Source: Lachnospira sp900551945
GTDB lineage: Bacteria > Bacillota > Clostridia > Lachnospirales > Lachnospiraceae
Assembly: GCA_048380335.1 (NCBI GenBank)
Contig: DBFCCI010000006.1
Span: forward strand, 1-64,000
Length of the DNA: 64,000 nucleotides
Reading direction: 5' to 3'
Shown here: positions 16,040-25,339 of the stretch, in pieces
Layout: every line of letters starts with the position of its first letter
Numbering within the stretch: position 1 is the stretch's first letter
Position numbers and translations under genes: made by a program
The notes under the pieces: model-generated
The model's input: the letters and a program-made list of their open reading frames with translations, nothing else
Databases searched by the model: none
What the model was told of the DNA's origin: nothing

Positions 16040-17477
16040 TTCGTTCATTTTTTGGGGCGGTTGGATTTTAATTCCATTTCTTATGGAGATTATACCCGCA
16101 TTAGGAAGCGTAATACTGTTAGTTAAAAGAAATAAAAGGCGTAAGGTGGAAAGAGCTGAAATAAAGGTATTTCCTGAAATATCTCTTATTATTCCAGTGT
16201 ATAATTCTGCCGATACGCTTTTTCAATGTATAGAGTCGATTAATAACAGTACATATCCTAATAACAGAATAAGAATATTTCTTGTAAATAATAAGGGGCA
16301 AGATAACAGCTTTGAAGTCTATGCTGATTGTCAAAGGAAGTTTCCAGACCTTATTATGCAGTGGCTAAATGCAGAGCAGGGAAAGTCAAGAGCACTTAAT
16401 CTGGCACTGTATAACAGTGAAGGAAAGTATATTATCAATCTTGACAGCGATGGTGTGCTTGAAAAAAATGCGCTTGTTAATATGATTAATAAGTTCGAGT
16501 CAGATACAGAGCTTAATTGTATGACGGGGGCAATTCTTACAATGCCAGAGCTTATTATGAAGTATAAGCACTTTTTTCCAAGACTGCTTCGTAACCTTGA
16601 GTTTATGGAGTATGCACAAGCCTTTCTTGCAGGAAGAAGTTATGCTTCTGAAATGAATGCTGTGTACACATTGTCGGGAGCATTTTCAGCATTTAGAAAG
16701 TCGGCGGTGTTAAAGTCATGGATGTATAATACTGATACAATATGTGAGGATACACACATTACATTTCAGATGAGATATAAGCAGAATGAGCGAGTTGAAG
16801 TGTGTGAAGACGCACTATTTTTTGTAGACCCAATTGAAGATGTCAATAAACTCTACACGCAAAGGCAAAGATGGCAGAGGGGAAGTCTTGAAGTTGCGCA
16901 GATGTTTATGGATAAAGACTTTAAGGTTAAAAATATATTTTCAAATATTAGTGTAAAGACACTTATGTATGACCATACGTTTGCATTTCCTAGATTGATA
17001 TGGTATCTGGCACTTATATGTCTTATGGTAATGGGTTATTCCGGCAAGGTTATAGTTATATCTACAGGAATTATATTTGCAATGTATACTTTAATTGGTT
17101 ATATGTACTTTGCAACGGTATTATATTTTTTAAATATTAATAAAGAAGTTAAAAAGTACTATAGAAATCATTGGTGGTGTATATTATTTTTGCCGTTTTT
17201 TAACTTTGTAGTATTCTTTATAAGAATGGCAGGAATTATTAACAGTATCAATACAGATAGTGCATGGAGAACTAGAAATCTCACCGATGAACGTATTGCA
17301 TTTACAGAAGTTATAAAAAGTGATATTCAAAAACCAATTCGTGTAATAAGAAAAATAAGAAATGTAGTTAATATTAGCCCGAAAAGTGAAGCAACAGCTA
17401 CTACTGATAATAGTATCATTGATGAAAATGTAAGTGCTGACAGCAAAGTAGATGATGATAATAAGCAAAAATATTGA
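16014..17477 (+). CDS. XrtG-associated family 2 glycosyltransferase
   Basis: A membrane glycosyltransferase of about 487 residues. An N-terminal hydrophobic segment leads into a GT-A domain with SLIIPVYN, the DSDG metal-binding motif, CEDTH (acid/base region) and QRQRWQRG, as in processive GT2 enzymes. Hydrophobic helices follow. It matches the glycosyltransferase that always accompanies XrtG and probably builds the glycan linked to the processed surface protein. The start is taken at ATG 16014, overlapping xrtG by 26 bases; a TTG at 16008 is possible. The tail after the last helices is acidic and Asn/Asp-rich. Confidence 0.88.
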   Translation: MAAIKMFLNSFIFWGGWILIPFLMEIIPALGSVILLVKRNKRRKVERAEIKVFPEISLIIPVYNSADTLFQCIESINNSTYPNNRIRIFLVNNKGQDNSFEVYADCQRKFPDLIMQWLNAEQGKSRALNLALYNSEGKYIINLDSDGVLEKNALVNMINKFESDTELNCMTGAILTMPELIMKYKHFFPRLLRNLEFMEYAQAFLAGRSYASEMNAVYTLSGAFSAFRKSAVLKSWMYNTDTICEDTHITFQMRYKQNERVEVCEDALFFVDPIEDVNKLYTQRQRWQRGSLEVAQMFMDKDFKVKNIFSNISVKTLMYDHTFAFPRLIWYLALICLMVMGYSGKVIVISTGIIFAMYTLIGYMYFATVLYFLNINKEVKKYYRNHWWCILFLPFFNFVVFFIRMAGIINSINTDSAWRTRNLTDERIAFTEVIKSDIQKPIRVIRKIRNVVNISPKSEATATTDNSIIDENVSADSKVDDDNKQKY

Positions 17478-17904
17478 AAAAATTAAGGGGACAAATAATA
17501 ACTCATATATGTCACTTGCACAGTGTATAGCTATGTCATTGCTTTTTGTAATTTTATCAAATGCTATATTTATGTTAAGTTGGATTAAAAGTAATGTAAA
17601 TATGCAGTCATCACAAATTATTGAATACATGGCAAGTATGCAGTTTAGAAATATATTTGTAGAAAGTGATGTAAGAGGCGCTATTATAGGACTTACCGTT
17701 ATTACATTGACAGTAATATTAATTTTTTCGTTTGACTTTATATACTGTAAAAAAAATTTAGCGAAATGGATTTTAATATTTAATAAGGTTATTATGTATG
17801 TGTCAATTGTAGGAGTATTAGTTGTTGTATTATTAGCTAATTATCAGTTTGGATTACTTGATTATTTTAGGAATTGGCTGATAAGTTCGGAAAGGTATTT
17901 TTAA
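17452..17904 (+). CDS. Small membrane protein of XrtG locus, unassigned
   Basis: A 150-residue protein with three predicted membrane helices (about residues 22-45, 75-97 and 108-130) and charged connecting loops. No family was recognised. It overlaps the glycosyltransferase 3' end by 26 bases, so it belongs to the locus and is likely a membrane partner of the sorting or glycosylation machinery. It has no strong ribosome site and may depend on coupling. It could instead be a shortened relative of a larger XrtG-associated membrane protein; this cannot be decided here. Confidence 0.7.
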   Translation: MMIISKNIEKIKGTNNNSYMSLAQCIAMSLLFVILSNAIFMLSWIKSNVNMQSSQIIEYMASMQFRNIFVESDVRGAIIGLTVITLTVILIFSFDFIYCKKNLAKWILIFNKVIMYVSIVGVLVVVLLANYQFGLLDYFRNWLISSERYF

Positions 17905-17987
17905 AGAAAAGTGTCAAGAATTTTCCAAATCTTTAGGTTAGTAAGATGAATTGGTACAAAGTAGTGATATTAAAAGTGAGGACAGTT

Positions 17988-19076
17988 ATGGGAACTGAAA
18001 CAAAGGTTGAAAAAAGTCCAAGTTTAAAGAAGCTATTAGGAAAGCACCCCGTACTTATAATTACATCAATATGTTCAATATGTTTTGCAGTTGTAGCGGG
18101 GCTTTTTGCATACATGCAGATAAGCATATATGAAAGTGGAATACTTGAAGTTTGTGCGACTCAGCAAGATGCGTATGTACAGCTTGTGCTTGACCAGATT
18201 AATATTAAGTCAAATAGAGATGATGAACAGATTATAAAAGAAATATTAGGAACAATGGACGCTTCATCGAATAGGTATTGGACTTTTTCAAAAGACCAGT
18301 CGATGTTATTTGTTAAAGATGTGACAGAAACTAATAAATATAAAGGCGTTACACCAGCAACATATTATATATCTGACAGCGCTAAAGACTTTTTAGACAG
18401 TCTTACAGTTAATAATGTTACACATTCATATATTGATGTTAATGATAATAGATATATTGCTTCTGGTGTTATGTTCGAATATAGAGGTAATCAATATAGA
18501 TTGTGTCTATTAACAGAAAAAGAAGTACTTCTTGACAATAATACGTACCTTGAAGTTAAGACGCAAATGCAGACTTTTGTTGTAGTAATTCTTATGTTGC
18601 TTGTTGTAGTTCCTATGCTGTTTGCTCATTTTATAAGACGTATGCAGTTTACTATGGATAGAAAAGATGATTCAATAACAGCCGTTAATCGTATTTTATC
18701 TAATATGAACCAAAAGATTTCAGAAAGTGACCTACACGACACAAGGAATAATATGTGGAATGAAAATGCACTTTCAATGTTTCTTGAAAAGCTTAAGAAG
18801 CGAAATGTATATCCAGTTATAGCAGTTTATATAAAGTGTGATAGCAAGAGTTCAAGAGCTGAATTTATTGCAAAAGCACATTATATTCTTGATAAGCATG
18901 TACTTAGATTTCAATATGATGATTCAGATATAGTGCTTGTATTTGTGCAAATCAGCGAAGAAAGTGCAGTAAACAGTCTTAACAGTATTATGACAGATAA
19001 GTGTAAGTTTAAAAAGAGTGTATTAATAAAAGATAATACAGATGTAACTGACACTAAAAAACTTTTTATGGAGTAG
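17988..19076 (+). CDS. Membrane protein with extracytoplasmic domain and degenerate GGDEF-like end
   Basis: A 362-residue protein with one helix near residues 20-45, an external region of about 150 residues, a second helix (about 195-215, FVVVILMLLVVVPMLF) and a cytoplasmic C-terminal domain. The layout resembles sensor diguanylate cyclases, and RFQYDDSDIVLVF falls where the GGDEF signature would be, but the catalytic residues are absent. I infer a structural or sensing role in the XrtG locus. The start is the ATG at 17988, which has GAGGACAG before it; the frame is open further upstream. The PTPS-related gene follows 7 bp after its stop. Confidence 0.65.
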   Translation: MGTETKVEKSPSLKKLLGKHPVLIITSICSICFAVVAGLFAYMQISIYESGILEVCATQQDAYVQLVLDQINIKSNRDDEQIIKEILGTMDASSNRYWTFSKDQSMLFVKDVTETNKYKGVTPATYYISDSAKDFLDSLTVNNVTHSYIDVNDNRYIASGVMFEYRGNQYRLCLLTEKEVLLDNNTYLEVKTQMQTFVVVILMLLVVVPMLFAHFIRRMQFTMDRKDDSITAVNRILSNMNQKISESDLHDTRNNMWNENALSMFLEKLKKRNVYPVIAVYIKCDSKSSRAEFIAKAHYILDKHVLRFQYDDSDIVLVFVQISEESAVNSLNSIMTDKCKFKKSVLIKDNTDVTDTKKLFME

Positions 19077-19083
19077 AGAGCTT

Positions 19084-19545
19084 ATGGCAGTTAAGTTATA
19101 TAGAGAGTATAAAATAAAGTTTTATCTTAATATGCGACATTATATTATTATAAATGGTACAAAAGGTGAAACACACCCTCACACTTGGGAGTTTGCGATT
19201 AACATTAGATTTGGAAGAAGTTCGTTTGTTGAGTTTAACACTTTCGAGAAGGGAATTGCTAATTATTTATCAAAGTATCAAAATAAGATTTTAAATGAAG
19301 AAGAACCTTTTGACAGTATTTTGCCTACACTTGAAAATGTAGCAGATTATTTTTCTGATGAGTTTTATAAAATAATTAATTCTACGGGTGGAGTGCTTAC
19401 AACTCTTGAAGCAAGCGAAACACCGACAAGAAGTTATATTGTCAATCTTTCAGAAAAAGAAGAAACACAAAAGCTTTCAAAAGAGGCTGATGAGAAAATG
19501 TTATCCGATGTTATGGACGCAGTACTTGATGAGATAATTGAGTAG
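19084..19545 (+). CDS. 6-pyruvoyl-tetrahydropterin synthase-related protein of XrtG locus
   Basis: A 153-residue protein resembling the PTPS/QueD fold: FYLNMRHYIIING followed by HPHTWEF (H-x-H metal-binding pair) and a late glutamate in LEASETPT. Small PTPS-related proteins are a recorded companion of XrtG and its glycosyltransferase in Firmicutes; their substrate is not known and no pterin or queuosine genes are near. It is spaced 7 bp from the gene before and about 40 bp from the next. Confidence 0.8.
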   Translation: MAVKLYREYKIKFYLNMRHYIIINGTKGETHPHTWEFAINIRFGRSSFVEFNTFEKGIANYLSKYQNKILNEEEPFDSILPTLENVADYFSDEFYKIINSTGGVLTTLEASETPTRSYIVNLSEKEETQKLSKEADEKMLSDVMDAVLDEIIE

Positions 19546-19586
19546 TATTTGTAAATTAAAACTTTGTAATTAGAATGGAGATTGTT

Positions 19587-22088
19587 GTGGAAGATAACAA
19601 AGATGTGATTAAGATAAAAAGAAAAAAATCAGATTATCTGTTATTTGTTATGCCTGTTATTTATATTGTAGTGGCAGTTGTTGTAGTTATGCTTGTCAGT
19701 GCAAATGGAAATTATCCCACAGGTTCTGATACGATGTATCACATCTACAGAGGTGATTATGTATACAATTCAATAAAATCGGGTAATTGGTATCCTATAT
19801 ACAACAGTATGTGGTATAACGGTGTAGAATTATTGCGTTATTGGGCACCACTAGGGGCATATTTTATGGCGTTTTGTCAATTACTTGCAGGTGGAAGTCA
19901 GATATTAGGATATCTTATATTTGTAGGGCTTATATTCTTTTTGGGAGCGCTAAGCTGGCTTTTTATAGGAAGGGCAATTAATAGACCTTATCTTGGTGCA
20001 TTTATAGGTATATTGTGGTTTTTTATGCCTAATAATTTATTAGCATTATTTGTTGAAGGCAATTTGGCAAGGTCTTTATGTATGGTATTTTTGCCAATAT
20101 TTATATATGCTGTATGTGAATATTTAAAGGAACAGCATATAAAATATATTCCCATAATTATTGTAAGTTTTGCATTAATGATAATGTGTCATTTAGGATA
20201 TGCAGGGATGATAGCACTTGCAGTTCTTATTTACTGTATTGTATATATGTTTCAAGGTGGCAACAAAAGAGCAGTACTTGATATTATCGTTACTATTTTG
20301 ATAAGTTTTATAATACTTGGTGTATGGCTAGTTGCTTCGTTAAATGGTGGTATAACATCGTTAGACAATTCGGAAAATATGTCTAAGTTCTTTCAAAGTA
20401 TTTTAATATCAATTAATCCATTAGCAAGAATAGAAAGCAATAATTCAAATTTTTATTTTGGACTTGCAGCTATGCTTTTAGCGGTTTATGGAATATTTTT
20501 TGGATATAAAAATTCAAGAACAGGTTTTGTTACAGGAATAATTATTTTGTTATTTACAACTACAGCCATGTATCCAGTATTAAAAATACTTCCCGGAAGT
20601 CAGTATCTTTGGATGCTTAGATTTATTTCAATAGCACTTTGCATGATACTTTATAGTTTTCTTATGTGGGATACTTTAAAGAAGCCGTTTATAATTCTAT
20701 TTTGTATATTACTTATTGCAGACACTATTCCATCACTTTCAGTAATATATAATCCCGATGAAGCCACTGGCACGAAAGCGGAAGATAGATTTGACGCAAT
20801 GCAGGAAGCTATACTTATAAAAAAGGCTCAAGAGATTACAAATCAAAGAATGGCGTTAATGGACGAGAGTAGTCTTGGTGCAAGAGGTGCTTGGCTTGTT
20901 GCGGATTGGAATAATAAGACTGCTGCTACATTTGGTGCAGGTTGGGAAGCAGCTAATACATCAACTAATATTGCTATGTTAAATAAAGCACTTGCAAATA
21001 GTAATTATTATTATATGTTTGACAGATGTTTGGAGCTTGGAAATGATACAGTACTTGTAAGACTAGCACAGCTTGAAAGATATTCAAATGCAGTTATTGA
21101 CCTTGATAAAGCGGCTGCTAAAGTTGGCTATAGTCTTGTTGAAGAAAGCTCTGGTTATAGATTATACCATATTGACAGACAAGGCAATTGGGGAACACAA
21201 AGCAAATATCAGGCTATTGGAATAGGAAGTGGAGCTTCTGGTATTTCTCTTTGTTTTCCAGCAGTAGAAGAAACTGATTCCACTAATATTAATGATTACA
21301 CTTTTGAACAGCTTTCACAATATAAAGAAATATTTCTTAATGGATTTACATATAATGATAGACAAGAAGCGGAAGACCTTATGTTAAGGTTAAGTGAAGC
21401 TGGAGTTAGAATTATAATATATGCTGATGGTATTCCACAAGACAAAAATCACAGTCAGACATTTCTAGGTGTAACTTGTAATGCGATTACATTTAACAAA
21501 GGATATCCAGAGATGAATACAAGAATAGGTAAAATATACGCCGATATGTTCCCACAAGGTCATACAACTTGGGAAACGGTATATCTTGAAGGACTTGATA
21601 ATACTTGGGGAAGTATAAGCGATAATGGATTTGACCTTGATTTTTATGGAACAGTTAAAAATGACAATATAATTATTGCAGGTCTTAATCTAACATATTT
21701 TTATGGTCTTACAAGAGATAACACGATTGGAAAATTATTAGAAAATATGACTACACTCACATCAGATACACTACCTGAAAGAAAGATAATTCCACTAGAG
21801 ATTAAGTATGAAAATAACAGTATAGTAATAACTTCTGATACAGATAGTGTTAATACTTCGCTTGCATACCATGATATATTTAAAAGCTCACAGCATATAG
21901 AAAGTAAAAATAATCTTATGTATGTTGATGCAGGAACTACAAATATAAGTTTACAAGTTCCGTATTTGTGGCAAGGCTTGGTTGTAAGTATTATAGGATT
22001 AATACTTAGTGTGGTGTGGATAATGCGTTTAAGAAAAAGAAATATGGCACAGCTATATAAGAATGGAGAGAATAGTGAAAATATTTGA
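19587..22088 (+). CDS. PTPS-related large membrane protein of XrtG locus
   Basis: About 833 residues. Roughly ten membrane helices occupy the first half, with a first external loop carrying GSDTMYH and RGDYVYNS. This acidic loop after the first helix resembles GT-C glycosyltransferases. A large extracytoplasmic domain (about 400-800) follows, and one final helix lies before a basic tail. It fits the PTPS-related membrane protein family of XrtG loci. The GTG at 19587 is preferred because GGAG lies seven bases before it; an ATG at 19575 lacks a ribosome site. Its 3' end overlaps the start of tatD. Confidence 0.78.
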   Translation: MEDNKDVIKIKRKKSDYLLFVMPVIYIVVAVVVVMLVSANGNYPTGSDTMYHIYRGDYVYNSIKSGNWYPIYNSMWYNGVELLRYWAPLGAYFMAFCQLLAGGSQILGYLIFVGLIFFLGALSWLFIGRAINRPYLGAFIGILWFFMPNNLLALFVEGNLARSLCMVFLPIFIYAVCEYLKEQHIKYIPIIIVSFALMIMCHLGYAGMIALAVLIYCIVYMFQGGNKRAVLDIIVTILISFIILGVWLVASLNGGITSLDNSENMSKFFQSILISINPLARIESNNSNFYFGLAAMLLAVYGIFFGYKNSRTGFVTGIIILLFTTTAMYPVLKILPGSQYLWMLRFISIALCMILYSFLMWDTLKKPFIILFCILLIADTIPSLSVIYNPDEATGTKAEDRFDAMQEAILIKKAQEITNQRMALMDESSLGARGAWLVADWNNKTAATFGAGWEAANTSTNIAMLNKALANSNYYYMFDRCLELGNDTVLVRLAQLERYSNAVIDLDKAAAKVGYSLVEESSGYRLYHIDRQGNWGTQSKYQAIGIGSGASGISLCFPAVEETDSTNINDYTFEQLSQYKEIFLNGFTYNDRQEAEDLMLRLSEAGVRIIIYADGIPQDKNHSQTFLGVTCNAITFNKGYPEMNTRIGKIYADMFPQGHTTWETVYLEGLDNTWGSISDNGFDLDFYGTVKNDNIIIAGLNLTYFYGLTRDNTIGKLLENMTTLTSDTLPERKIIPLEIKYENNSIVITSDTDSVNTSLAYHDIFKSSQHIESKNNLMYVDAGTTNISLQVPYLWQGLVVSIIGLILSVVWIMRLRKRNMAQLYKNGENSENI

Positions 22089-22845
22089 TACACATGCTCA
22101 TTATGACGATGAGGCGTTTGATGAAGATAGAGATGAGCTTTTAACGAGATTATTTAATAAGGATATTGATGTAATTGTAAATGTTGGTGCAAGTCTTTCC
22201 GGTTGCAGACAGTCAGTTGAATTAGCTAATAAGTATGAAAAAATGTACTGTGCAATAGGAGTACACCCAGATGATTATGATAAGCTTAATGAAGAATTTC
22301 TTGAATGGATAAAAAAAGAAGCAATGATTAATCCCAAAGTTGTAGCTATTGGAGAAATCGGACTTGACTATTATTATCCAGAGCCATCAAAGGAAGTTCA
22401 GTTAAAATGGTTTAAAAGGCAGTTGGAGCTTGCTATAGAAGTTAATAAACCGGTGATAATACATTCAAGAGATGCGTGTGCTGACACAATTAATATATTA
22501 AAAGAGGGCAATGCAAAGCAGATTGGCGGTGTAATTCACTGTTATTCTTATACTAAGGAGTCGGTAAAGGCTTTTTATGATATGAATTTTTACTTTGGAA
22601 TAGGTGGTGTGCTTACATTTAAGAATGGGAAAAAGCTTGTTGAAGCAGTTGATGTTATTCCTTTGGATAGGATTGTGCTTGAAACGGATTGTCCTTATTT
22701 AGCGCCTGTTCCTAATAGGGGTAAACGTAATGACAGTAGTAATATACAATATGTTGTTGAGAAGTTGGCTGAAATAAAGGGGAAGACAGCTCAAGAAATT
22801 ATAGATATAACGAATGAGAATGCAAGAAGACTTTATAGGTTGTGA
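22075..22845 (+). CDS. tatD: TatD family metal-dependent DNase
   Basis: A hydrolase of 256 residues with a TIM-barrel amidohydrolase fold. Visible motifs are DTHAH near the start, GVHPDD, GEIGLDYYY, HSRDA, HCYSY and ETDCPYL, which supply the two-metal site. TatD proteins are 3'-5' exonucleases/DNases. The GTG at 22075 is chosen because TGGAGAG precedes it and the protein then starts MKIFDTHAH, as in the family; an ATG at 22063 would add four residues. It overlaps the end of the XrtG locus by 14 bases. Confidence 0.93.
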   Translation: MKIFDTHAHYDDEAFDEDRDELLTRLFNKDIDVIVNVGASLSGCRQSVELANKYEKMYCAIGVHPDDYDKLNEEFLEWIKKEAMINPKVVAIGEIGLDYYYPEPSKEVQLKWFKRQLELAIEVNKPVIIHSRDACADTINILKEGNAKQIGGVIHCYSYTKESVKAFYDMNFYFGIGGVLTFKNGKKLVEAVDVIPLDRIVLETDCPYLAPVPNRGKRNDSSNIQYVVEKLAEIKGKTAQEIIDITNENARRLYRL

Positions 22846-22846
22846 T

Positions 22847-22955
22847 GATATCAGTAGTATATAAGACTGACACACACCAGTAAAAGTACAATCATATAAA
22901 TATATACAATTGTTCTTTTAATGGTGCATTTACAGCCTTATATACTACTGATATC
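22847..22955 (+). repeat. GATATC palindromic element, copy B (short form)
   Basis: 109 bp with perfect ends GATATCAGTAGTATATAAG and its complement, the CACCAGTAAAAGTACAA box, and TTGTTCTTTTAATGGTGCA. The inner hairpin present in copies A and C is missing. It starts two bases after the tatD stop and may also serve as its terminator. Confidence 0.8.
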
Positions 22956-23118
22956 TTACGGGAGGTTGTTGACTTATCACACTTATATGAAGGATTATTT
23001 CACATATAAAAATGTGGGTTTGGGGCGCATTATTGTAAGTTGTATTAAATGATGTTTAAATATGGTGTATAATAAGTTTAAGAAGTTAAATTTTAAATAA
23101 GTAAGAATGGAGATATAA

Positions 23119-24015
23119 ATGGCAGATAAAGATTATAGTAATGTACTTCACTTGGGAAATCCTACTAATACGATAGCGGTGCTTAATGCTTATGGTTTTT
23201 CTTTTCAAAAAAAATATGGTCAGAACTTTCTTATTGATGAAAATGTTGTCGAAAAGATTGTAAGAGATGCTGGTGTAACAAAGGATGATATGGTACTTGA
23301 GATTGGACCAGGAATTGGAACTATGACACAAATTCTTTGTGAAAATGCAAGGGAAGTAGTCGCTGTTGAAATAGACAATAAACTTATTCCAATACTTGAA
23401 GATACACTTTCTTATTATGATAATGTAACTGTTATTAATGAAGATATTTTAAAGGTGGATATAGTAAAGCTTGCAAAAGAAAGAAATAATGGTAAGCCGA
23501 TTAAGGTTGTAGCTAATCTTCCATACTATATAACAACACCAATTATTATGGGACTTTTTGAAAGTGGTGTGCCGCTTGAAAGTATAACTATTATGGTTCA
23601 AAAGGAAGTTGCTGACAGAATGCAGGTAGGGCCGGGTACAAAAGATTACGGCGCATTATCGCTTGCTGTGCAGTATTATGCTAAGCCTAAGATTGTATTA
23701 AATGTACCAGCAAGTTGTTTTATGCCACGACCAAATGTTGATTCAGCGGTAATTCAATTAGTTAGATATGACAAACCACCTGTTGAAGTTGAAGATGAAC
23801 ATCTTATGTTTAAGATAATAAGAGCTTCTTTTAATCAAAGAAGAAAGACTATGACTAACAGTGTTGGAAAAAGTGGTGGTATTAATATAACTAAGGAGCA
23901 GTTTAGTGAAGCGCTTGATATGTGTGGACTTTCTCAGACTATTAGAGGAGAAGCTCTTACATTGGAGCAGTTTGCGCAGTTGAGTAATGCTATTACTAAG
24001 CTTGGTGGTAGATAA
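23119..24015 (+). CDS. rsmA: 16S rRNA (adenine1518/1519-N6)-dimethyltransferase
   Basis: A 298-residue KsgA-type enzyme that dimethylates two adjacent adenines in helix 45 of 16S rRNA during ribosome assembly. Motifs: YGQNFLID at the N-terminus, EIGPGIGTMT (SAM-binding motif I, about 61-70), NLPYY (motif IV, about 134-138) and the RASFNQRRKT C-terminal region. AATGGAGATATAA precedes the ATG. It lies between palindromic element copies B and C. Confidence 0.96.
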   Translation: MADKDYSNVLHLGNPTNTIAVLNAYGFSFQKKYGQNFLIDENVVEKIVRDAGVTKDDMVLEIGPGIGTMTQILCENAREVVAVEIDNKLIPILEDTLSYYDNVTVINEDILKVDIVKLAKERNNGKPIKVVANLPYYITTPIIMGLFESGVPLESITIMVQKEVADRMQVGPGTKDYGALSLAVQYYAKPKIVLNVPASCFMPRPNVDSAVIQLVRYDKPPVEVEDEHLMFKIIRASFNQRRKTMTNSVGKSGGINITKEQFSEALDMCGLSQTIRGEALTLEQFAQLSNAITKLGGR

Positions 24016-24038
24016 GAGTTGTGTTTTTAGGTTGTGAA

Positions 24039-24187
24039 GATATCAGTAGTATATAAACACACACACCAGTAAAAGTACAATTTTTTGTATTTATATGCCA
24101 TTGTCAAACAAGTGTGTTTGCCACTGTCATACAAATTCAAAAAACTGTTCTTTTAATGGTGCATTTAGTTTATATACTACTGATATC
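24039..24187 (+). repeat. GATATC palindromic element, copy C
   Basis: 149 bp with perfect terminal repeats GATATCAGTAGTATATAAAC, the conserved AGTAAAAGTACAA box, a T/A-rich variable stem, and the inner CAAACA/TGTTTG hairpin. It separates rsmA from tadA. Confidence 0.82.
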
Positions 24188-24264
24188 TTTATGGGACTTT
24201 ATTTTTGCCCAAATATGAAAGCCTAATATATGTATAAAGATAACAAGGGATAAATTATAAGGAT

Positions 24265-24816
24265 ATGGAACGAAAAGATTTGGGATATAATGAGATGGAA
24301 AGACAAGATGTTTCTGAAGAAGATATTAAGTATATGAAGGAGGCGATAAAACAGGCGAAAAAGGCGGGGAAGCTTATGGAAGTTCCTATTGGCTGTGTTA
24401 TTGTATATGAGGGGAAGATTATTGCAAGGGGGTATAACAGGCGTAATACTGATAAGACTACATTGGGACATGCTGAGATTACAGCAATTAAAAGGGCTAG
24501 TAAGGTGCTTAATGACTGGCGACTTGAAGATTGTACTATGTATGTGACTCTTGAACCTTGTCAGATGTGTGCAGGAGCAATAGTTCAAGCTAGAATACCT
24601 AAAGTTGTAATAGGTTCTATGAACCCAAAGGCAGGTTGTGCAGGGTCAATTCTTAATCTCCTTGATATGGCACAATTTAACCATAGGTGTGAGGTTGTAA
24701 GAGATGTGTTAAAGGAAGAATGTTCTGATATGCTTACAACATTTTTTAAAGAGTTACGAGAATTAAAGAAAAAGGAAAAGCAAAAGGAAGCAAACAATGA
24801 AACTGGAATATCATAA
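24265..24816 (+). CDS. tadA: tRNA-specific adenosine deaminase
   Basis: Deaminates A34 to inosine in tRNA-Arg(ACG). The 183-residue protein has the cytidine-deaminase zinc site: H69-A70-E71 and P98-C99-Q100-M101-C102. It carries about 20 extra N-terminal residues and a Lys/Glu-rich C-terminal tail. An alternative start at Met11 is possible. AAGGAT precedes the first ATG. Its end overlaps the acetyltransferase start by 20 bases, suggesting coupling. Confidence 0.92.
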   Translation: MERKDLGYNEMERQDVSEEDIKYMKEAIKQAKKAGKLMEVPIGCVIVYEGKIIARGYNRRNTDKTTLGHAEITAIKRASKVLNDWRLEDCTMYVTLEPCQMCAGAIVQARIPKVVIGSMNPKAGCAGSILNLLDMAQFNHRCEVVRDVLKEECSDMLTTFFKELRELKKKEKQKEANNETGIS

Positions 24817-25339
24817 AGACAATCTTATACTTAAAGTGTTAAATGAAAGTAATACAATGGAAGTACTTGATTTTTATTACAGGAACAGGGAATGTTTTGA
24901 CAAGTATGAGGCGGACAAGCCAGATACATTTTACACACCTGAGTATATAAGAAATGTAATGCAGGCAGAATACAATGGTCATATTCATGGAAAGTATACA
25001 AGATTTTTTTTATATGATAGGACTATACCAAATACAATAATAGGAACTGTGTCATTTTCTAATATTCATACAGGGGCGCTTATGTCTTGCTGTATAGGAT
25101 ATAAGATTGATACACAGTTCCAATCTAGCGGATATGGACGACGTATGCTTACAATGGCATTAAAAATTATGGTTACAGAACGTGGTATGCACAGAATTGA
25201 AGCATATATTGAGCCAGACAATGATATATCATTAAAACTGGTAAAATCACTTGGATTTATAAGTGAGGGAATGGCATATTCTTATGTGTTAATGAATGGT
25301 CAGTGGCGTGACCATTTAAGATATACTTATATTTCTTGA
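24797..25339 (+). CDS. GNAT family N-acetyltransferase (RimJ/RimL-like)
   Basis: A 180-residue acetyl-CoA-dependent acetyltransferase. The acetyl-CoA loop QSSGYGRRML and the strand-helix that follows (MHRIEAYIEPDN, LVKSLGF) are typical of the RimJ/Alanine acetyltransferase subgroup, so a protein N-terminus or a small molecule is a likely acceptor; the true substrate is unknown. It overlaps tadA upstream and is convergent with the next gene, overlapping its last 13 bases. Confidence 0.85.
   Translation: MKLEYHKDNLILKVLNESNTMEVLDFYYRNRECFDKYEADKPDTFYTPEYIRNVMQAEYNGHIHGKYTRFFLYDRTIPNTIIGTVSFSNIHTGALMSCCIGYKIDTQFQSSGYGRRMLTMALKIMVTERGMHRIEAYIEPDNDISLKLVKSLGFISEGMAYSYVLMNGQWRDHLRYTYIS

Noticed and set aside
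24039..24187. Palindromic elements as CRISPR repeats or simple terminators
   Set aside because: Copies are single and dispersed, with no spacers or cas genes. They are longer and more structured than terminators, and copies D and G stand where a terminator is not expected.
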